Origin: Massilia solisilvae
GTDB lineage: Bacteria; Pseudomonadota; Gammaproteobacteria; Burkholderiales; Burkholderiaceae_D
NCBI RefSeq assembly: GCF_024753215.1
Contig: NZ_JANUGV010000002.1
Location: 434,001 to 498,000, forward strand
Direction: 5' to 3'
DNA length: 64,000 bases
In this document: positions 1-7,721 of the stretch, piece by piece
How the letters are laid out: every line of letters starts with the position of its first letter
Position numbering within the stretch: position 1 is the stretch's first letter
The notes under the pieces: generated by a model
The model's input: the letters and a program-made list of their open reading frames with translations, nothing else
Told to the model about the DNA's origin: nothing
Databases searched by the model: none
Program-made: the position numbers and the translations under genes

Positions 1-529
1 GTCGACAGTCGCGATCGGTAACAAGGGCCTGGGCTTCCTGAACCGTATCGGGGCGCGCGTGGTGGCGCAGGCCGCCCAGCTGGGCGACACGCCGCACCTG
101 AGCCGCCTGATCGGCCCGATCAAGGTGCTGCTGGACGCCTACTTCGCGGGTGAGATCGACGAGGTGCACATCTTCTACACCCGCTTTGTGAACAGCATGA
201 CCCAGGTGCCGGTGGCCGAGCAGCTGGTGCCGCTCACGCCCGAAAAGCTGCGCCCCGAGCTGACCACGCACAGCTGGGAATACATCTACGAGCCCGACCC
301 GCAGACCGTCATCGACGACCTGCTGCAGCGCTATGTGGAGGCGGTGATCTATCGCGCGGTGGCCGAGAACATGGCGTCCGAGCAGTCGGCGCGGCGCATG
401 GCCATGAAGGCCGCGAGCGACAACGCCGGCAACGTGATCGGGGAGCTCAACCTCCTGTACAACAAAAACCGCCAGGCTGCGATCACCAAGGAGATTTCCG
501 AGATCGTGTCCGGCGCGGCGGCGGTCTGA
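1..529 (+). CDS. atpG: F1 ATP synthase gamma subunit, 3' part (cut by left edge)
   Basis: The reading frame is open from base 2 and gives the C-terminal ~175 residues of the gamma (central stalk) subunit. The family's C-terminal helix block is present ([18 protein letters not shown], then [13 protein letters not shown]). Gamma turns inside the alpha3beta3 head and couples proton flow to ATP synthesis at the inner membrane. The N-terminal half lies outside the window. The next gene is atpC, only 17 bp away; atpD, which normally separates the two, is missing. This may be part of a second, incomplete ATP synthase set. The family call is firm; whether the gene is functional is unknown. Confidence 0.93.
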   Translation, partial: STVAIGNKGLGFLNRIGARVVAQAAQLGDTPHLSRLIGPIKVLLDAYFAGEIDEVHIFYTRFVNSMTQVPVAEQLVPLTPEKLRPELTTHSWEYIYEPDPQTVIDDLLQRYVEAVIYRAVAENMASEQSARRMAMKAASDNAGNVIGELNLLYNKNRQAAITKEISEIVSGAAAV

Positions 530-546
530 ACCTGCGGGAGGGTGCG

Positions 547-981
547 ATGGCAACCGAAGCGAGAACGCTGCACGTCGATGTCGTGTCGGCCGAGGAGGAG
601 ATCTTTTCCGGCGACGCCGAGTTCGTGGCGCTGCCCGGCGAGGCCGGCGAACTGGGCATCTACCCGATGCACACGCCGCTCATCACGCGCATCCGGCCCG
701 GCTCGGTGCGCATCAAGCTGGCCGGCAGCGGCGAGGAGGAGCTGGTGTTCGTTGCCGGCGGCATCCTGGACGTGCAGCCGACGGCGGTGACGGTGCTGGC
801 CGAGACCGCGATCCGCGGGCGCGACCTGGACGAGGCCAAGGCGAACGAAGCGCGCAAGCAGGCCGAGGAGACGCTGGCCAATCGCACCGCAACGGTGGAC
901 TACGCCAAGGCGCAGGCCGAGCTGGCCGAGGCTATCGCGCAGCTGGCGGCGATTTCGCGGCTGCGCGAGCGGCGCCGCTGA
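547..981 (+). CDS. atpC: F1 ATP synthase epsilon subunit
   Basis: A 144-residue protein of normal epsilon length. The N-terminal beta-sandwich has the family signature [20 protein letters not shown], and a C-terminal helical hairpin (about residues 90-140) is rich in Ala and Glu. Epsilon joins the gamma stalk and acts as an intrinsic inhibitor of ATP hydrolysis. A strong ribosome site (GGGAGGG) precedes the ATG. The gene follows atpG directly instead of atpD, and no further atp gene follows. A second in-frame-shifted ORF over the same bases is only a shadow. Confidence 0.93.
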   Translation: MATEARTLHVDVVSAEEEIFSGDAEFVALPGEAGELGIYPMHTPLITRIRPGSVRIKLAGSGEEELVFVAGGILDVQPTAVTVLAETAIRGRDLDEAKANEARKQAEETLANRTATVDYAKAQAELAEAIAQLAAISRLRERRR

Positions 982-1047
982 GCCATGCGGTGACGACCGG
1001 CGGTGGCAGCGGTCCAAGCCATATTGCCACTTGAAAGGGAAGTCATC

Positions 1048-1410
1048 ATGACCACGACCGTCGTCGGCGTGTTCGAGGAGTTCGGCCCTGCGTTCTCGGC
1101 CAAGAACGAATTGATCGCGTCCGGCTTTTCATGGACCGCGGTCCAGCTCGTGCCCGACCACGAGATACCGCTGAGAGAGCGCAGCGCCACGCCGCACACC
1201 GATCCGAACTCGGTCAGCTTCAAGATGCAGACCCTGTTCACGGGACTGTTCGGCGCGCGCGATACCTCGCACAGCAATCTCTACGCCGAAGCGGTGCGCC
1301 GCGGCGGCTATGTGGTGACGGTCGATACGCATGATGCCGCCGAACGCGCGCGCGCCGAGGAAGGGCTGCGGCGCTTCAATCCGGCGATCGTCGAAGCGCG
1401 CGCCACCTGA
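1048..1410 (+). CDS. Small protein of unknown function
   Basis: A 120-residue protein. I chose the ATG at 1048 because GAAAGGGAAG lies just upstream; a longer frame opens at 1003 without a clear ribosome site. The N-terminal segment (TTVVGVFEEFGPAFSAKNEL) and the GGYVVTVDTHD segment near residue 90 resemble the alpha/beta fold seen at the start of some stress-related proteins that sense or alternate between acids and glycines, but I cannot name a family with certainty. No signal peptide or membrane segment is seen. It sits alone between atpC and dxs, 66 bp after atpC. Confidence 0.7.
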   Translation: MTTTVVGVFEEFGPAFSAKNELIASGFSWTAVQLVPDHEIPLRERSATPHTDPNSVSFKMQTLFTGLFGARDTSHSNLYAEAVRRGGYVVTVDTHDAAERARAEEGLRRFNPAIVEARAT

Positions 1411-1611
1411 GCCGCAAATGGTGTCCTTGTTTCCCGCGTGCTTTTGCGTGCACGCTTGGGTTGGCGCGCGATGCCGGCATCGTGTGATCGTTCTAGAATG
1501 GGTGCTTGACTGGCCAGCACGCCCGCCGCATGCCGCCACATCCATTCCGGTGGCGGGGCACTGGATGCGCAGGCCGGCTCGCGCGCGGAGCATCGTGCGG
1601 AGGAAGGCGCA

Positions 1612-3477
1612 ATGAATCTTCTCGAGTCAATCAACGATCCGGCACAGCTGCGCAAGCTGCCTCCGGAGCTACTGCGGCCGCTGGCGGACGAACTGCGCCA
1701 GTTCCTGCTCGATTCGGTGTCGCAAACCGGCGGGCACCTGTCATCGAACCTGGGAACGGTGGAGCTGACGATCGCGCTGCACTACGTGTTCGATACGCCG
1801 CGCGACCGCCTGGTATGGGACGTCGGGCACCAGACCTACCCCCATAAAATCCTCACCGGCCGGCGCGAGCGCATGCACACGTTGCGCCAGCTGGGCGGCA
1901 TTTCTGGCTTCCCGCGGCGCGACGAAAGCCGCTACGACACCTTCGGCACGGCGCACTCGTCCACCTCGATCTCGGCCGCGCTGGGCATGGCGCATGCCGC
2001 GCGCCTGAAGGGCGAGCACTGCAAGGCGATCGCGGTGATCGGCGACGGCGCCATGAGCGCGGGGCTGGCGTTCGAGGCGCTGAACAACGCCGGCATCGAT
2101 GAGGACCTGGACCTGCTGGTGGTCCTGAACGACAACGACATGTCGATCTCGCCGCCGGTGGGGGCCCTGAACGGCTACCTGGCGCGGCTGATGTCGGGCC
2201 GCTTCTACGCGGCGGCGCGCAACGTGAGCCGCAGGTTGCCGGGGCCGGTGCGCGAGCTGGCGCGCCGCATCGAGGAGCACGCCAAGGGCATGGTGGTGCC
2301 GCCGGCCACGCTGTTCGAGGAATTCGGCTTTCACTACATCGGCCCCATCGACGGCCACGACCTGGACGCCCTGGTGCCCACGCTGCAGAATATCCGCGAC
2401 CTCAAGGGGCCGCAGTTCCTGCACGTGGTCACAAAGAAGGGGCAGGGCTACAAGCTGGCCGAGGCCGATCCGATCCTCTACCACGGCACCGGCAAGTTCA
2501 ATCCCAGCGTGGGCATCGTGCCGGCGCAGTCGCGCACGACCTACACCGAAGTGTTCGGCGAATGGCTGTGCGACATGGCGGCCGTGGACCGGCGCCTGGT
2601 CGGCATTACGCCTGCGATGCGCGAAGGTTCGGGGCTGGTGCGCTTCGAGCAGCGGTTCCCCGAGCGGTATTTCGACGTTGGCATCGCCGAGCAGCACGCG
2701 GTGACATTCGGCGCCGGCCTCGCGGCGGAAGGGATGAAACCGGTGGTGGCGATCTATTCGACCTTTTTGCAGCGCGCCTACGACCAGCTGATCCACGACG
2801 TGGCGCTGCAGAACCTGGACGTGACTTTTGCGCTCGACCGCGCCGGGCTGGTAGGGCCGGACGGCGCCACGCACGCGGGGAACTACGACATCGCTTTCGT
2901 GCGTTGCGTGCCGCACATGGTGCTGATGGCGGCATCGGACGAGAACGAATGCCGGCGCATGTTGACGACTGCCTTCCACTATCCCGGCCCGGCTGCGGTG
3001 CGCTATCCGCGCGGGGCGGGGCCGGGAGTGCCTGTCGAGCGCGAGCTGTCGGCCATTGAACTGGGCAAGGCCGAGGTGCGCCGGCAGGGCAAGGACATCG
3101 CGATTCTCGCGTTCGGTTCGATGGTGGCGCCCAGCCTGGCGGCGGGCGCCGAGCTGGGGGCGACGGTGGCCAACATGCGCTTCATCAAACCGCTGGACGT
3201 GGAGCTGGCCGTGCGACTGGCGCGCGAGCACGCGCGGGTCGTCACGGTGGAGGAGGGGAGCGTGATGGGTGGGGCCGGGGCGGCGGTGGCGGAAGCGCTG
3301 GCCGCGGCCGGCGTGGTGAAGCCCTTGTTGATGCTGGGCCTGCCCGACCGCTTCATCGAGCATGGCGATCCGGCGCTGCTGCTGGCCAGCGTCGGCCTGG
3401 ACGCCAAGGGAATCGCCGCGTCGATCCGGCAGCGCTTCGGCACGGCCGAGCCGCGCCTTGTCGTCAGCAACGGGTGA
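1612..3477 (+). CDS. dxs: 1-deoxy-D-xylulose-5-phosphate synthase
   Basis: A 621-residue thiamine-diphosphate enzyme that condenses pyruvate and glyceraldehyde-3-phosphate, the first step of the MEP isoprenoid pathway. Length and domain order match the family: an N-terminal TPP domain with [12 protein letters not shown] (His73) and GDGAMSAG from residue 144, a pyrimidine-binding domain with the catalytic GIAEQHAV (Glu360), and a C-terminal transketolase domain. The ribosome site GGAGGAAGG precedes the ATG, and a -10-like TAGAAT lies at 1494-1499. It lies 22 bp before hpnD, so it probably feeds isoprenoid precursor into the hopanoid genes that follow. It could be an extra copy besides a housekeeping dxs elsewhere. 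Confidence 0.96.
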   Translation: MNLLESINDPAQLRKLPPELLRPLADELRQFLLDSVSQTGGHLSSNLGTVELTIALHYVFDTPRDRLVWDVGHQTYPHKILTGRRERMHTLRQLGGISGFPRRDESRYDTFGTAHSSTSISAALGMAHAARLKGEHCKAIAVIGDGAMSAGLAFEALNNAGIDEDLDLLVVLNDNDMSISPPVGALNGYLARLMSGRFYAAARNVSRRLPGPVRELARRIEEHAKGMVVPPATLFEEFGFHYIGPIDGHDLDALVPTLQNIRDLKGPQFLHVVTKKGQGYKLAEADPILYHGTGKFNPSVGIVPAQSRTTYTEVFGEWLCDMAAVDRRLVGITPAMREGSGLVRFEQRFPERYFDVGIAEQHAVTFGAGLAAEGMKPVVAIYSTFLQRAYDQLIHDVALQNLDVTFALDRAGLVGPDGATHAGNYDIAFVRCVPHMVLMAASDENECRRMLTTAFHYPGPAAVRYPRGAGPGVPVERELSAIELGKAEVRRQGKDIAILAFGSMVAPSLAAGAELGATVANMRFIKPLDVELAVRLAREHARVVTVEEGSVMGGAGAAVAEALAAAGVVKPLLMLGLPDRFIEHGDPALLLASVGLDAKGIAASIRQRFGTAEPRLVVSNG

Positions 3478-3499
3478 GCAGCCGGGGCAAGGGGTGGCC

Positions 3500-4327
3500 A
3501 TGCACGCACAATCGCTTTCCATGGGCGCGGGCTCGCCGGCTGCGGCAGGCAGCTCGTTCTATCTGGCGATGCGGCTGCTGCCGGCGCCCAGGCGCGACGC
3601 CATGTTCTCGATTTACGGATTCTGCCGCGCGGTGGACGACATTGCCGACAGCCTGGCGCCTGCCCACGTGCGGCGCGCAGGACTGGAGCAGTGGCGGCGC
3701 GACATCGACGACTGCTACGGCGGCCAGGCGCCGGCAGGGCTGCGTGTGCTGGGCCGGCACATCGAAGAGTACGGCCTTGCGCGCGAGGACTTCCACAGCG
3801 TGATCGACGGGATGCTGATGGACGCCGGCGGCGAACCGCTGTGCGCGCCCGACGCCGCCACGCTCGACCTGTACTGCGACCGCGTGGCCAGCGCCGTCGG
3901 CCGCCTGTCCGTGAAGGTGTTCGGCATGCCACGCGCCGACGGCATCGCGCTGGCCCATCATCTTGGGCGCGCGCTACAGCTGACCAACATCCTGCGCGAC
4001 ATCGACGAGGACGCCGCGCTGGGCCGGGTGTACCTGCCAGGCGAGGCGCTGCGCGGTGCGGGCGTGGCGCCGGGCAGCGCGGCCGGTATCGTGGACGACC
4101 CGGCGCTGCCGGATGCCTGTGCGCGCGTCGTCCCGCAGGTGCAGGCGCATTTTCGTCATGCCGAAGCGATTCTCAGGCACAGCCGTTGCCGCACCGCGCA
4201 CATGATGAGTGCGGCCTACCAGGCGGTGCTGGCGCGGCTGCTCGCGCGTGGATGGGAGGCGCCACGCGCGCCGGTCAAGGTGCCACGGGTGCAGAAGATC
4301 GGCATCCTGCTGCGCCACCTGATGTGA
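3500..4327 (+). CDS. hpnD: Presqualene diphosphate synthase HpnD
   Basis: A 275-residue squalene/phytoene synthase family protein. It joins two farnesyl diphosphates into presqualene diphosphate. Two aspartate-rich motifs that bind Mg-diphosphate are visible: FCRAVDDIADS near residue 45 and NILRDIDEDAALGRVYLP near residue 170. The wording of these motifs fits HpnD better than HpnC. The ATG at 3500 follows GGGGCAAGGGG. It sits between dxs and shc, and the stop TGA touches the possible TTG start of shc. The companion enzymes HpnC and HpnE, which finish squalene, are not in this window. Confidence 0.92.
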   Translation: MHAQSLSMGAGSPAAAGSSFYLAMRLLPAPRRDAMFSIYGFCRAVDDIADSLAPAHVRRAGLEQWRRDIDDCYGGQAPAGLRVLGRHIEEYGLAREDFHSVIDGMLMDAGGEPLCAPDAATLDLYCDRVASAVGRLSVKVFGMPRADGIALAHHLGRALQLTNILRDIDEDAALGRVYLPGEALRGAGVAPGSAAGIVDDPALPDACARVVPQVQAHFRHAEAILRHSRCRTAHMMSAAYQAVLARLLARGWEAPRAPVKVPRVQKIGILLRHLM

Positions 4328-4357
4328 TTGCCGCCGGCGGTGCCCGTGTCCGTGACC

Positions 4358-6322
4358 ATGCGCCATCCCGACTTTGCCACTCCGCTGCCAGCCGCCATCG
4401 CCCGGACCAGGTCCGTCGCCGTGCATCAGGCCGTGCAGCGGGCGCTGGCCGCGGTGCTGGCAGAGCAAAAGAGCGACGGCCATTGGGTGTACGAGCTGGA
4501 AGCCGACGCGACCATCCCGTCCGAGTACGTGCTGATGGTGCACTACCTTGGCGAGCCGCCCATTGCGGCGCGCGAGGCGCGCATCGCACGCTACCTGCGG
4601 CGCATCCAGAACGAGGATGGCGGCTGGCCGCTGTTCCACGGCGGACCCTATGACCCGAGCGCGAGCGTGAAGGCCTATTTTGCGCTCAAGATGATCGGCG
4701 ACTCGCCGCACGCGCCGCACATGAGACGGGCACGTGCAGCGATACGCGCGCATGGTGGCGCGGAGCGCTGCAATGTCTTTACCCGGGTGCTGCTGGCCCT
4801 GTTCGGCCAGGTGCCGTGGGCGTCGGTGCCATGCATGCCGGTGGAGATTGCGCTGCTGCCGCGCTGGTTTCCGTTTCACCTGTCGCGGGTCTCGTACTGG
4901 ACGCGCACGGTGCTGGTTCCGCTGCTGGTGCTGGCCGCGCTCAGGCCGCGCGCGCGCAACCCGCGCCGCGTGCGCATCGACGAGCTGTTCATCGAGGCGC
5001 CGGACACGCTGCGCCTGGCGCCGCGCGCCCCGCACCAGCGCAGGTTCTGGTACGCGCTGTTCCGCTCGGTCGATGCCCAGTTGCGGTGGGCGGAGCGGCA
5101 ACTGGCGGCCTCGCTGCGCGAACACGCGATTCAGACCGCTGCCGCCTTCGTCCGCGAGCGCCTGAACGGCGAGCACGGGCTGGGCGGCATCTTTCCGGCG
5201 ATGGTCAATGCTCTGTTGATGTTCGAGGTGCTGGGCGAACGCACTGGTGCGGCCACCGCGCGCGATGCGGTCGAACGACTGCTGGTCGATCGCGGCGACG
5301 AGACCTACTGCCAGCCGTGCCTGTCGCCCGTGTGGGACACCGCGCTCATGTGCCACGCGCTGCTGGAATGCGGCGAGCCGGCGGCCAGCGCTGCCGCCCG
5401 GCGCGCATTGGACTGGCTGCGCCAGCTGCAAGTGCTCGACCTGGCCGGCGACTGGAGCGAGCGCCGGCCGGACCTGCGCCCGGGAGGTTGGGCATTCCAG
5501 TACGCGAACCCGGCCTACCCGGATGTGGATGACACGGCGGTGGTGGCAATGGCCATGCACCGGGCGATGTCGATGGACCCGGCGGCGGCCTACGGGGATG
5601 CGGTTGCGCGTGCTTGCGAATGGGTGGTCGGCATGCAAAGCCGCTGCGGCGGCTGGGGCGCCTTCGACGCGGACAATACCTGCCGCTACCTGAACAACAT
5701 CCCGTTTTCCGACCATGGGGCCCTGCTCGATCCACCGACGGCCGACGTGTCCGCGCGCTGCCTGTCGATGCTGGCCCAGCTCAACGCCGCGCCGGCAGCG
5801 GGCAGGCGCGCGCTGCGCTGGCTGCTGCGCGCGCAGGAGAAGGACGGCAGCTGGTACGGGCGCTGGGGGATGAATTACATCTACGGCACATGGAGTGCCC
5901 TGTGCGCGCTGGGCGCCGCGGGCGTGGATGCCGGTGCGCGCCCGGTGGCGCGCGCGGCGGCCTGGCTGGCGGCGGTGCAGAATCCGGACGGCGGCTGGGG
6001 CGAGGACGGCAGCAGCTATGCGCTCGACTACGACGGCTACCGGCCAGCGCCCAGTACGCCGTCGCAGACTGCCTGGGCAGTGCTTGGACTGATCGCGGCC
6101 GGGGCCATCGACCACGCGGCGGTGGCGCGGGGGATCGACTGGCTGGTGCGCGAACAGCGCAAGGACGGGTTGTGGGACGAACCGTGCCATACCGCGACCG
6201 GGTTCGAGCGCGTGTTCTACCTGCGCTACCACGGCTATGCGCGCTATTTTCCCCTGTGGGCGCTGGCCCGCTATCGGAGGCTGAAGCAGCAGGGCAGCCG
6301 CAACGTGGGCCTGGGGATGTGA
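4358..6322 (+). CDS. shc: Squalene-hopene cyclase
   Basis: Cyclises squalene to hopene/hopanol in one polycyclisation step, as a monotopic inner-membrane enzyme. The protein is about 654 residues, normal for Gram-negative cyclases. The proton-donating DxDD motif is intact as DVDD (about residues 389-392, codons from 5522). Several QW repeats are present, for example KDGSWYGRWG and QNPDGGWGEDGSS. The start is uncertain: the ATG at 4358 is used here, but the frame is open to a TTG at 4328 directly after hpnD and passes GTGs at 4340, 4346 and 4352; none has a clear ribosome site. It is probably translated by coupling to hpnD. Also called hpnF. Confidence 0.95.
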   Translation: MRHPDFATPLPAAIARTRSVAVHQAVQRALAAVLAEQKSDGHWVYELEADATIPSEYVLMVHYLGEPPIAAREARIARYLRRIQNEDGGWPLFHGGPYDPSASVKAYFALKMIGDSPHAPHMRRARAAIRAHGGAERCNVFTRVLLALFGQVPWASVPCMPVEIALLPRWFPFHLSRVSYWTRTVLVPLLVLAALRPRARNPRRVRIDELFIEAPDTLRLAPRAPHQRRFWYALFRSVDAQLRWAERQLAASLREHAIQTAAAFVRERLNGEHGLGGIFPAMVNALLMFEVLGERTGAATARDAVERLLVDRGDETYCQPCLSPVWDTALMCHALLECGEPAASAAARRALDWLRQLQVLDLAGDWSERRPDLRPGGWAFQYANPAYPDVDDTAVVAMAMHRAMSMDPAAAYGDAVARACEWVVGMQSRCGGWGAFDADNTCRYLNNIPFSDHGALLDPPTADVSARCLSMLAQLNAAPAAGRRALRWLLRAQEKDGSWYGRWGMNYIYGTWSALCALGAAGVDAGARPVARAAAWLAAVQNPDGGWGEDGSSYALDYDGYRPAPSTPSQTAWAVLGLIAAGAIDHAAVARGIDWLVREQRKDGLWDEPCHTATGFERVFYLRYHGYARYFPLWALARYRRLKQQGSRNVGLGM

Positions 6323-6993
6323 GCCAGCCTGCCCGCCATGTGATCGCGGTGTGCGGCCTTCATTTCGAAGCCGCGATCGCGCGCGGCCCCGGGGTGCAAA
6401 CCTTTTGCGCAACGGGCGCCGCGATCGCACTGCTGCCCGAGCTGGCGCGCGCTGCCGCAGGCTGCGCGGGCATCGTCAGCTTTGGCTGCGCTGCCGGCCT
6501 CGATCCCGCGCTCGCGCCCGGCGATTGCCTGCTCGCGGACCAGGTGCTGTGGCCGGGTGGCTCGCTCGTACCGGATCCGCGCTGGCTGCGTGCGCTGCGC
6601 GAGCGGCTGCCGGCGGCGCACGGCGGTGTGCTCGCATGCGTCGATGATCCCGTGGCCAGCCGGGAGGAGAAGTCGCGGCTGTGGGCGGCAAGCGGCGCGC
6701 GCGCGGCGGACATGGAGTCGCACCACGTCGCGCGCATCGCGGCCCGACACGGCTTGCCTTTCGTCGCATTGCGCGTGGTGGTCGATCCGGCCGCACGCAA
6801 CCTGCCGCCGTGCGCCATCGCGGCGATGAAGGAGGACGGCGGCATTGCGGCCGGACCGTTCCTGCGTTCGCTTGCGGCGCATCCGGGCCAGGCAGGGGCC
6901 GTGTTCGCGCTGGCGACGGACGCACGCGCCGCGCGTCGCGGCCTCGTCCGCGCCCGCGCGCTGGCGGGGCCGCTCTTCGCTTACCTACCTTGA
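6319..6993 (+). CDS. hpnG: Hopanoid-associated phosphorylase/nucleosidase HpnG
   Basis: A 224-residue nucleoside phosphorylase-like protein starting at a GTG that overlaps the shc stop by 4 bases (GTGA). HpnG removes adenine from adenosylhopane, made by HpnH, to give ribosylhopane, the precursor of bacteriohopanetetrol. Visible family features are the N-terminal strand VIAVCGLHFEAAIARGPGV, a SFGCAAGLDPALAPGD segment, and the substrate-site segment ADMESHHVARIA with an M-E-S motif typical of purine nucleoside phosphorylases. It ends convergently against mlaA, overlapping its 3' end by 13 bases. Confidence 0.9.
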   Translation: MSQPARHVIAVCGLHFEAAIARGPGVQTFCATGAAIALLPELARAAAGCAGIVSFGCAAGLDPALAPGDCLLADQVLWPGGSLVPDPRWLRALRERLPAAHGGVLACVDDPVASREEKSRLWAASGARAADMESHHVARIAARHGLPFVALRVVVDPAARNLPPCAIAAMKEDGGIAAGPFLRSLAAHPGQAGAVFALATDARAARRGLVRARALAGPLFAYLP

Positions 6994-7721
6994 GGCTGCC
7001 CCGGCGCGGCCTCGCGCTCGTATTCAGGCAGCTCCTGTTCCTGCCCACCGCGTTCCTGCGCGCGCCGGTGGCCGAGCCAGGCGTCGCGCGTGAAAAGGTA
7101 CTTGTCCAGTGCCGCTTCTTCCAGCAAGTTTGTGGCGTTCAGGTAGCGTGCCCGCGTGCTGATGAAATCGACGCCCCACAGCGTATTGCGCGTGGCCGGC
7201 TCGGTCTGGTTCACGGGCGCCATGTACTGGTCCACACCGAAGCCGGCGGCGTCGCGGAAGGTGCTCGGGCCAAACAGCGGCAGCACCAGGTAAGGCCCGG
7301 AGGGCATGCCGTAATGGGCGAGGGTAAGGCCGAAGTCCTGGTCGTGGCGCTCGATGCCAGCCGGCGTGGCGATGTCGATCGTGCCCAGGATGCCGAAGGT
7401 GGTGTTGACCGCCACCCGCGCCAGGTCCTGCATGCCGTCGGAGATGCGCAGCTGAAGGAAGTCGTTGAACATCACGGTCACGTCGCCCAGGTTGGCGAAG
7501 AAATTGTCGACCGCCGTGCGCACCGGCTGCGGCACCACCTTGTTGTAGCCCTTGGCCACCGGCTTGGCGACGGCGCGGTCGAGGGCGTCGTTGAAGCGGT
7601 AGGTTGCCCGGTTGAGCGGCTCGAGCGGATCCTGCGGGTTGCGGTCCGGCCCCGTGGCGCAACCGCCAATGGCGAGGAGGCCGGCCATGGCGAGTGCGCC
7701 GGCGCTGCGGTTTTTGTTCAT
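6981..7721 (-). CDS. mlaA: MlaA/VacJ family outer-membrane lipoprotein
   Basis: A 246-residue lipoprotein. The signal sequence ends in the lipobox IGGC (Cys21), and the body carries the MlaA signature DPLEPLNRATYRFND and the conserved PLFGPSTFRDAAGFGVDQY. MlaA proteins sit in the outer membrane and move phospholipid from its outer leaflet to periplasmic carriers. The start at 7721 is fixed by AAGGAG and by overlap with the hpnN stop (TGATG, one shared base). Pairing with hpnN and the nearby MlaC-like hpnM suggests a hopanoid or lipid transport unit. The C-terminal tail is rich in Glu and Gln and is not conserved. Confidence 0.93.
   Translation of the reverse strand: MNKNRSAGALAMAGLLAIGGCATGPDRNPQDPLEPLNRATYRFNDALDRAVAKPVAKGYNKVVPQPVRTAVDNFFANLGDVTVMFNDFLQLRISDGMQDLARVAVNTTFGILGTIDIATPAGIERHDQDFGLTLAHYGMPSGPYLVLPLFGPSTFRDAAGFGVDQYMAPVNQTEPATRNTLWGVDFISTRARYLNATNLLEEAALDKYLFTRDAWLGHRRAQERGGQEQELPEYEREAAPGQPQGR

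Noticed and set aside
1741..3522. A long open frame on the minus strand opposite dxs
   Set aside because: It is in perfect antisense to a clear dxs gene, is very rich in Arg, His and Gln, and has no ribosome site. High GC makes such frames common.
3974..6430. An 818-codon minus-strand frame opposite shc
   Set aside because: It mirrors hpnD, shc and hpnG codons and has low-complexity Arg/His content; there is no family match.
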